Below the pieces are notes generated by a model. It worked only from the letters and a program-made list of their open reading frames with translations, ran no database searches and was not told the DNA's origin. A stretch of 16,301 bases of DNA. It comes from Nitrospira sp. SG-bin2 (GTDB taxonomy: Bacteria; Nitrospirota; Nitrospiria; Nitrospirales; Nitrospiraceae). Both the position numbers and the translations under genes were made by a program. The stretch is taken from assembly GCA_002083405.1 (NCBI GenBank), contig LVWT01000006.1, forward strand, positions 1 to 16,301, in the 5' to 3' direction. Each line of letters starts with the position of its first letter. Positions within the stretch are counted from its first letter, which is position 1. Positions 7,801 through 16,301 of this stretch are shown here, in pieces.

Positions 7801-8790
7801 AAAGTGGTGGGCCGTGACTTGATGGACCCGGATACGGGCGACGTCATTTTAAAGAAGAAGGGTAAGCTGACGGCGGAGATCCTCAAGCGGCTGCCCGACG
7901 ACACGGTGCGGCACATCATTCTCAGCGACCCGGACGAGCAAAAAGAGTTGGAAGACGTCGAGCGGCGGGCGAAAGAACAGATTGAAATCCTCCAGACGCT
8001 CTACGATGAAAAGGTTGGCCGCTTGAAACGGGGCGACGAGTTGCCGCCCGGGGTGATCAAGCTGGTGAAGGTCTACATCGCCATGAAGCGGAAGATTCAG
8101 GTCGGCGACAAAATGGCCGGCCGTCACGGCAACAAGGGTGTCGTGTCGCGCGTGCTGCCGGAAGAGGATATGCCGTATTTGCCGGATGGGACTCCGGTTG
8201 AAATCGTGCTGAATCCCCTGGGTGTGCCGTCGCGTATGAACGTGGGGCAAATCCTGGAAACACACCTCGGATGGGCGGCGAAAGCGTTGGGAATCAAGGT
8301 GGCCAGCCCGGTGTTCGACGGAGCGTCGGAAAAAGAAATCAAGGATCTGCTCAAGAAGGCAAAATTGCCTCCGAGCGGGCAAAGCCGGCTGGTAGACGGA
8401 AAGACCGGTGAGACGTTCGGCAGCCCGGTCACGGTGGGCTACATGTATGTGTTGAAGCTGCACCACTTGGTGGACGACAAGATCCACGCGCGCTCGATCG
8501 GGCCCTATTCGCTCGTTACGCAACAGCCGCTGGGCGGTAAGGCCCAATTCGGCGGGCAGCGGTTGGGAGAAATGGAAGTATGGGCGCTGCAAGCCTATGG
8601 CGCGGCTTCGACGCTGCAGGAATTTCTTACGGTCAAGTCCGACGATGTGCCGGGCCGGTCGCGCATGTATGAAGCGATCGTGAAAGGCGAGCCATTCCTG
8701 GAACCTGGGTTGCCCGAGTCGTTCAACGTCTTGGTCAAAGAGCTGCAGAGCTTGGGGCTTGATGTCGAGCTCGTCAAGACGCAAGACTAA
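4834..8790 (+). CDS. rpoB: DNA-directed RNA polymerase subunit beta
   Basis: This is the catalytic partner of beta-prime, 1318 residues. GGAGGAG (4822-4828) precedes the ATG. The rifampicin-binding region is at about 517-541 (SQLSQFMDQTNPLAEITHKRR). Asp523, His533 and Ser538 correspond to E. coli 516, 526 and 531 and are all wild type. E. coli Asn518 is Thr525 and Ser522 is Ala529. The catalytic-site lysines in GDKMAGRHGNKG are Lys1093 and Lys1101. Two lineage inserts are present: one at about 225-345 (beta-i4) and one at about 946-1050 (beta-i9, charged and helical). This resembles Proteobacteria rather than Firmicutes or Actinobacteria. The gene ends 46 nt before rpoC. Confidence 0.99.
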   Translation: MSETTLQEFVERKDFSRIRTNIDIPDLIEIQKRSYEEFLQLEVEPERRKDYGLQAALASVFPIPDYNNTAMLEFSSYTLGTPKYDERECLEQGMTFAVPLKLRVRLVVFDKEDKGPRKKVLDVREQEVYVGELPLMTERGTFIVNGTERVVVSQLHRSPGASFTHDKGRTHASGKVLYSARIIPYRGSWLDFEFDARDILYVRIDRRRKMPTTILLKAFGFSSDDLLKMYYPVEEIRVSNGKMFRKLDAEIHHGLRCSGEVVEKGGKEPLVREGTRLTKGIIAKLKAAGVKEIPMLPAELVGRAVLTELVDSQKTKLAEKNQRLTAEIVEAIVESGVEEFKVIYLDMATATPVILDTLGMEKIGSKEEAMVEIYRRLRPGETPSVDTARALFDNLFLNSKRYDLSPVGRLKLNKKLGLDLPLEQRTLTAQDIVEVIRYLVNLKVGKGEIDDIDHLGNRRVRSVGELLENQFRLGLVRMERSIKERMNLLDMETVLPHDLINAKPVVAAVKEFFSSSQLSQFMDQTNPLAEITHKRRLSALGPGGLTRERAGFEVRDVHPSHYSRICPIETPEGPNIGLITSLATYARINQFGFIEAPYRKVVKGRVTDEMEFLSAIEGDKYIIAQANSKVDGAGRLVSETVSCRHGGDFVMATPDKIEYMDVSPKQVVSVATALVPFLEHDDANRALMGSNMQRQAVPLLTSESPLVGTGMEAVVARDSGYVIQARRAGVVESVDATRIVVRADSKDGKKGKDSGLDVYDLIKFQRSNQNTCITQTPVVRIGQPVKKGQVLGDGPAIDHGELALGKNVLVAFMPWGGYNFEDAILLSEKLVREDAFTSVHIEEFEVEARDTKLGKEDVTRDIPNVGEEALRNLDESGIIRIGAEVKPGDILVGKVTPKGETQLTPEEKLLRAIFGEKAGDVKDTSLTVPPGVEGIVVDVKIFSRKGLDKDERSKSIETDDQMKLQRDHHEELRIIDEEKTKKIRKLLLGKVVGRDLMDPDTGDVILKKKGKLTAEILKRLPDDTVRHIILSDPDEQKELEDVERRAKEQIEILQTLYDEKVGRLKRGDELPPGVIKLVKVYIAMKRKIQVGDKMAGRHGNKGVVSRVLPEEDMPYLPDGTPVEIVLNPLGVPSRMNVGQILETHLGWAAKALGIKVASPVFDGASEKEIKDLLKKAKLPPSGQSRLVDGKTGETFGSPVTVGYMYVLKLHHLVDDKIHARSIGPYSLVTQQPLGGKAQFGGQRLGEMEVWALQAYGAASTLQEFLTVKSDDVPGRSRMYEAIVKGEPFLEPGLPESFNVLVKELQSLGLDVELVKTQD

Positions 8791-8798
8791 CCGCTTGT

Positions 8799-8819
8799 GT
8801 GCCGGGTGAATCCCGGCAT
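8799..8819 (+). promoter_or_regulatory. Hairpin in the rpoB-rpoC spacer
   Basis: TGCCGGG (8800-8806) pairs perfectly with CCCGGCA (8812-8818) over a 5-nt loop, with a possible extra G-U pair (8799/8819). The stem abuts the rpoC ribosome-binding site (8821-8829) and has no T-run. It may influence mRNA stability or rpoC initiation; that role is inferred. Confidence 0.5.
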
Positions 8820-8836
8820 CGGAGGAGGTCATTACC

Positions 8837-13021
<4,185 letters not shown>

Positions 13022-13041
13022 CTGTGCTGAAATTGCCTCAC

Positions 13042-13070
13042 TTGACAATGAGGGAGCGCATCAATATAAT
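13042..13070 (+). promoter_or_regulatory. Perfect-consensus sigma-70 promoter for rpsL-rpsG-fusA-tuf
   Basis: TTGACA (13042-13047), exactly 17 bp, then TATAAT (13065-13070) matches the bacterial housekeeping consensus at every position. The following CCGCCGT (13071-13077) is a GC-rich discriminator, a feature of stringently controlled ribosomal promoters. Transcription should start near 13076-13078, about 53 nt before rpsL. The -35 box sits inside an inverted repeat, CCTCA (13036-13040) and TGAGG (13049-13053). Confidence 0.88.
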
Positions 13071-13072
13071 CC

Positions 13073-13092
13073 GCCGTCTTTCCTCTGACGGC
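13073..13092 (+). promoter_or_regulatory. Stem-loop at the predicted str transcript start
   Basis: GCCGTC (13073-13078) pairs with GACGGC (13087-13092) over an 8-nt loop. If transcription starts at about 13077, most of the left arm is absent from promoter-derived RNA, so the stem would form only in read-through transcripts from rpoC. No T-run follows. Confidence 0.4.
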
Positions 13093-13129
13093 CATAGCTG
13101 AGTTCGAAATTCGGGAAGGTTTTAATAGA

Positions 13130-13501
13130 ATGCCGACAATCAATCAGTTGGTAAGAAAAGGTCGAAATCTCGTCAAGGCGAAAACGAAGAGCCCGGCCTT
13201 GAAATCTTGCCCGCAGAAACGGGGAGTGTGCCTGCGCGTCTATACCACAACGCCAAAGAAGCCAAATTCCGCTTTGCGGAAAGTGGCTCGTGTTCGGTTG
13301 ACGAATGGCATGGAAGTCACAACGTATATTCCCGGCGTCGGGCATAATTTGCAAGAACACTCGATCGTGTTGGTGCGTGGTGGCCGTGTCAAGGACTTGC
13401 CGGGTGTGCGGTATCACTTGGTGCGCGGTGCCTTGGATGCGGTGGGCGTGGCAGACCGTAAGCAGAGCCGATCGAAGTACGGTGCCAAGCGTCCGAAGTA
13501 G
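13130..13501 (+). CDS. rpsL: 30S ribosomal protein S12
   Basis: S12 lies at the decoding centre and affects accuracy. The 123 residues are typical of the family. The streptomycin-relevant segments are wild type: TPKKPNSALRK (41-51, with Lys43) and GRVKDLPGVRYH (85-96, with Lys88). Asp89 is the residue methylthiolated by RimO in some bacteria. The sequence therefore predicts no S12-based streptomycin resistance. GGAAGG (13114-13119) precedes the ATG by 10 nt, slightly long. The gene is the first downstream of the consensus promoter and is followed by rpsG after 61 nt. The stop is TAG. Confidence 0.98.
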   Translation: MPTINQLVRKGRNLVKAKTKSPALKSCPQKRGVCLRVYTTTPKKPNSALRKVARVRLTNGMEVTTYIPGVGHNLQEHSIVLVRGGRVKDLPGVRYHLVRGALDAVGVADRKQSRSKYGAKRPK

Positions 13502-13562
13502 GGCGGCGCGTGAGCGGTAAGAAAAGTCAATTCGACTGAACAACGAACGAGATAGGTAAACG

Positions 13563-14033
13563 ATGCCCCGCAGTAGATTTTTAGACCAACGTGAAGTGCT
13601 CCCCGATGTGCGATATCGCGATAAGCTTGTCGGAAAGTTTATCAACACGCTGATGAGTGGTGGAAAGAAGAGTACCACCGAGCGGATTTGTTACGGGGCG
13701 TTCGATGTCATACAGGAAAAGACCGGCGGAGACCCGCTGAAGGTGTTCAAGGCTGCCGTCGATAATGTGAAGCCGATTGTGGAAGTGAAGTCTCGCCGCG
13801 TGGGCGGCGCGTCGTATCAGGTCCCGGTCGAGATCAGGCCTTCGCGCCGAGTGTCTTTGGCGCTTCGGTGGTTGTCGGAATATGCGCGCACCCGTGGCGG
13901 CAAGAGTATGCGCGAAAAGCTCGCGGCTGAATTAATGGATGCGTCGAATAATACCGGCGCCGCAGTGAAGAAGCGGGAAGACGTGCATCGAATGGCGGAA
14001 GCGAACAAAGCCTTCGCCCATTACCGCTGGTAG
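13563..14033 (+). CDS. rpsG: 30S ribosomal protein S7
   Basis: S7 nucleates assembly of the 30S head and contacts E-site tRNA. The 156 residues match the family. The opening MPRSRFLDQREVLPD, the segment LVGKFINTLMSGGKKS, the beta-hairpin region QVPVEIRPSRR and the end HRMAEANKAFAHYRW are characteristic. In E. coli S7 represses its operon at the rpsL-rpsG spacer; the 61-nt spacer here shows no obvious long stem. The Shine-Dalgarno sequence is weak (TAGGTA, 13554-13558 region). The stop is TAG. The 114-nt spacer to fusA is highly structured. Confidence 0.98.
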   Translation: MPRSRFLDQREVLPDVRYRDKLVGKFINTLMSGGKKSTTERICYGAFDVIQEKTGGDPLKVFKAAVDNVKPIVEVKSRRVGGASYQVPVEIRPSRRVSLALRWLSEYARTRGGKSMREKLAAELMDASNNTGAAVKKREDVHRMAEANKAFAHYRW

Positions 14034-14041
14034 CGTCGTTC

Positions 14042-14136
14042 TGTGCTGCAGTTGAGCCGTGCTGCGATCCGCAGACGTCGAGTGCTCTTCGATCGCAGCA
14101 GCGTCAGTTGGCTTGGCTCGCAGCACATGTGTTTTT
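14042..14136 (+). promoter_or_regulatory. fusA leader with alternative stems and a T5 run
   Basis: TGTGCTGC (14042-14049) pairs with GCAGCACA (14120-14127). GAGCC (14054-14058) pairs with GGCTC (14115-14119). TGCTGCGATC (14060-14069) pairs with GATCGCAGCA (14091-14100). The repeated arms can swap partners: TGCTGCGA (14060-14067) also pairs with TCGCAGCA (14118-14125), and TGCTGC (14044-14049) with GCAGCA (14095-14100). TTTTT follows at 14132-14136, just before the fusA ribosome-binding site AGGGGA (14137-14142). This looks like an attenuator, though the T-run is short. Confidence 0.5.
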
Positions 14137-14147
14137 AGGGGACTAAC

Positions 14148-16229
14148 GTGGCTCGTCAAACGGCACTGGAACATACGAGAAACATCGGCATCATGGCCCA
14201 CATTGATGCCGGAAAAACGACCACGACCGAGCGGATCCTGTACTACACGGGCATGACGCACAAGATGGGCGAAGTTCACGAAGGCGCTGCGACAATGGAT
14301 TGGATGGAGCAGGAACGTGAGCGCGGCATCACGATCACGGCTGCGGCGACGACCTGTTTTTGGAAAGACAAGCGCATCAACATTATTGATACGCCTGGCC
14401 ACGTCGATTTTACGATTGAGGTTGAGCGTTCCCTTCGTGTGCTTGACGGTGCGGTGGCTGCATTCGATTCCGTGCAGGGTGTTGAACCGCAATCGGAAAC
14501 GGTCTGGCGCCAAGCCGATAAATATGGGGTTCCGCGCATTGCCTGGATGAATAAGATGGATCGAATTGGCGCTGACTTCTACGCCAGCGTGCAGTCGATC
14601 ATTGATCGTCTCGGGGCGAATCCCGTTCCTATCCAGATCCCGATCGGGCGGGAAACGGAGTACCGGGGTTCGGTAGATCTCGTCAGCATGAAGGGCTACT
14701 TTTACGACGATGAAACGCTTGGTGCCAAGTACAAGATCGATGAAATTCCAGCGAATCTCCTGGAGCAGGCCAAAGAGTATCGGGAGAAAATGCTGGAAGC
14801 CGTTGCGGAGTTTGATGATCAGGTCATGGAGAAGTATTTGAATGGCCATCCGCTGACGGAAGAGGAAGTGCGTCGGGCGATCAGGGCCGCGACGATCTCG
14901 ATGAAGGTGATTCCGGTTGTCTGTGGGTCTGCTTTTAAGAATAAGGGTGTCCAGCAGTTGTTGGATGCTGTCGTGGATTACCTGCCGTCGCCACTTGATG
15001 TTCCACCGGTGAAGGGGATTGATCCCAATACGAATAAAGAGGTCCTGCGCAAGCCGTCCGACAGCGAGCCGTTTTCGGCGCTGGCCTTCAAATTGATGAC
15101 CGACCCATTTGCGGGGCAGGTGGTATTTTTCCGAGTCTATTCCGGAATGCTGAAGACCGGGTCGCCGGTGCTCAATGTGACAAAGGGCACGAGAGAGCGC
15201 GTCGGGCGGTTGCTTAAGATGCATGCGAATAAACGGGAAGAAATCGACATTGCCTATGCGGGCGATATTGTGGCGGCTGTCGGTCTGAAGGGTGCCACGA
15301 CCGGAGATACGTTGTCTGAAGAGAAGGAGCCGGTCCTGCTCGAAGTGATGAAGTTTCCTGAGCCTGTGATTGCGATGGCGATTGAGCCTAAGACAAAGCA
15401 GGATCAGGAGAAAATGGGGTTTGCGCTTCAGAAGCTGGCGCAGGAAGATCCTTCGTTCAGGGTCCGTACGGATGAGGAAACGTCGCAAACGATTATCGCC
15501 GGCATGGGCGAGCTGCATCTCGAGATTATCGTTGACCGGATGTTGCGTGAGTTTAAGGTCGAAGCCAACGTGGGTAAGCCGGAAGTGGCGTTTCGTGAAA
15601 CGATTCGCCGGAAGGCTGAAGCGGAAGCTAAGTATGTCAAGCAGACGGGTGGTCGCGGTCAGTATGGCCATGTCGTGTTATCGGTTGAGCCGTCGGAGTC
15701 CGGTAAGGGCTTCGAGTTTGTTAATAAAATCGTCGGTGGTGTCATTCCGAAGGAATTTATCCCGGCTGTTGAAAAGGGTGTGAAGGAGCGGCTGGATGCC
15801 GGCGTTATCGCCGGGTATCCTCTGCGCGATGTGCGTGTGACGCTTACGTACGGCTCATATCACGATGTAGATTCCAATGAAATGGCCTTCAAAATCGCCG
15901 GGTCGATGGCGTTTGCCGATGCATGCAAAAGGGCTGATCCGGTTTTGCTTGAGCCGATAATGAAGGTGGAAGTTCTGGTTCCTCAGGATTTTATGGGCGA
16001 TGTCATCGGCAACTTGAACGGTCGGCGTGGGAAGGTGCAGGGGATGAAGGTGCGTGCCGGCGCGCAGGCGATCGATGCATCTGTGCCGCTCAGTGAGATG
16101 TTTGGGTATGCAACCGATCTTCGCTCGCGCACGCAGGGCCGGGCAACGTACAGCATGGAATTCGATCGATACGACCAGGTTCCTCGACAAATTGCTGAGA
16201 CTATTATTGCAAAGTATCGCGGCGAGTAG
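14148..16229 (+). CDS. fusA: Elongation factor G (GTG start)
   Basis: EF-G drives translocation after peptide-bond formation and, with RRF, ribosome recycling. The start is GTG at 14148, supported by AGGGGA (14137-14142) 5 nt upstream and the family opening ARQTALEHTRNIGIMAHIDAGKTT. GTPase motifs are complete: AHIDAGKT (17-24), switch I RGITI (59-63), DTPGH (81-85), NKMD (135-138) and GSA (260-262). Domain IV/V features follow, including GGRGQYGHVVL and the end IIAKYRGE. The 693 residues are typical. Switch I is canonical, in contrast to EF-Tu. No clear fusidic-acid-type change was recognised. It is followed by the second tuf after 41 nt. Confidence 0.98.
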   Translation: MARQTALEHTRNIGIMAHIDAGKTTTTERILYYTGMTHKMGEVHEGAATMDWMEQERERGITITAAATTCFWKDKRINIIDTPGHVDFTIEVERSLRVLDGAVAAFDSVQGVEPQSETVWRQADKYGVPRIAWMNKMDRIGADFYASVQSIIDRLGANPVPIQIPIGRETEYRGSVDLVSMKGYFYDDETLGAKYKIDEIPANLLEQAKEYREKMLEAVAEFDDQVMEKYLNGHPLTEEEVRRAIRAATISMKVIPVVCGSAFKNKGVQQLLDAVVDYLPSPLDVPPVKGIDPNTNKEVLRKPSDSEPFSALAFKLMTDPFAGQVVFFRVYSGMLKTGSPVLNVTKGTRERVGRLLKMHANKREEIDIAYAGDIVAAVGLKGATTGDTLSEEKEPVLLEVMKFPEPVIAMAIEPKTKQDQEKMGFALQKLAQEDPSFRVRTDEETSQTIIAGMGELHLEIIVDRMLREFKVEANVGKPEVAFRETIRRKAEAEAKYVKQTGGRGQYGHVVLSVEPSESGKGFEFVNKIVGGVIPKEFIPAVEKGVKERLDAGVIAGYPLRDVRVTLTYGSYHDVDSNEMAFKIAGSMAFADACKRADPVLLEPIMKVEVLVPQDFMGDVIGNLNGRRGKVQGMKVRAGAQAIDASVPLSEMFGYATDLRSRTQGRATYSMEFDRYDQVPRQIAETIIAKYRGE

Positions 16230-16270
16230 TTGCCGCTGATTGAACTGTAGGTAGCAGGGAGGATTTCGGT

Positions 16271-16301
16271 ATGGCGAAGGCGAAATATGAGCGGAAGAAG
16301 C
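16271..16301 (+). CDS. tuf: Elongation factor Tu (second copy, 5' end only)
   Basis: Only the first 31 coding bases (MAKAKYERKK) lie in the window. They are identical to the first tuf copy, as is the preceding T (1-32 equals 16270-16301). GGGAGG (16257-16262) precedes the ATG by 8 nt. The position after fusA is the standard tufA site of the str operon. Whether the rest of the gene is identical cannot be seen here. Confidence 0.95.
   Translation, partial: MAKAKYERKK

Noticed and set aside
13932..15671. 579-codon open frame on the minus strand opposite fusA
   Set aside because: It is antisense to a strongly conserved EF-G gene, has Arg/His/Leu-rich composition typical of shadow frames, and shows no recognisable domain.

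Overview
The window is a 16.3 kb core information-processing cluster with every gene on the + strand. The order is tuf, rpmG, tRNA-Trp, secE, nusG, rplK, rplA, rplJ-rplL, rpoB, rpoC, rpsL, rpsG, fusA, and the start of a second tuf. It supplies EF-Tu and EF-G, the stalk and L1/L11 ribosomal proteins, S12 and S7, the two large RNA polymerase subunits, NusG and the SecE translocon subunit. There is no mobile element, CRISPR array or plausible accessory gene. The organism is a moderately high-GC bacterium. RpoB and RpoC carry the large lineage inserts known from Proteobacteria and related phyla. From EF-Tu and general sequence character I favour a Nitrospira-like member of the Nitrospirota, but this is inference from memory, not a search result.

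Layout. Positions 2-1894 hold tuf, the zinc-ribbon form of L33, tRNA-Trp and a one-helix SecE. Positions 1960-4712 hold nusG and the L11/L1/L10/L12 genes. Positions 4834-13021 hold rpoB and rpoC (TTG start). A textbook sigma-70 promoter, TTGACA-N17-TATAAT with a GC-rich discriminator, lies at 13042-13070. It should drive rpsL, rpsG, fusA (GTG start) and the second tuf. I saw no convincing intrinsic terminator, so read-through from rpoC into the str genes is possible.

The most notable feature is at rplJ/rplL. L10 and L7/L12 lie in one uninterrupted frame (3777-4712, 311 codons) with no stop codon between them. A strong internal ribosome-binding site just before the L12 ATG (4311) should also make free L12. 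The predicted output is an L10-L12 fusion plus free L12, which loosely resembles archaeal/eukaryotic P0, an L10 homologue with its own stalk-protein tail.

Three other points stand out. EF-Tu has a 5-residue insertion in switch I and KIMT in place of the near-universal RGIT, while EF-G in the same cluster is canonical. Several intergenic spacers are built from degenerate 7-nt units carrying TGA (or TCA), often as inverted repeats; this phasing closes all three reading frames. The fusA leader has mutually exclusive stems followed by a T5 run.
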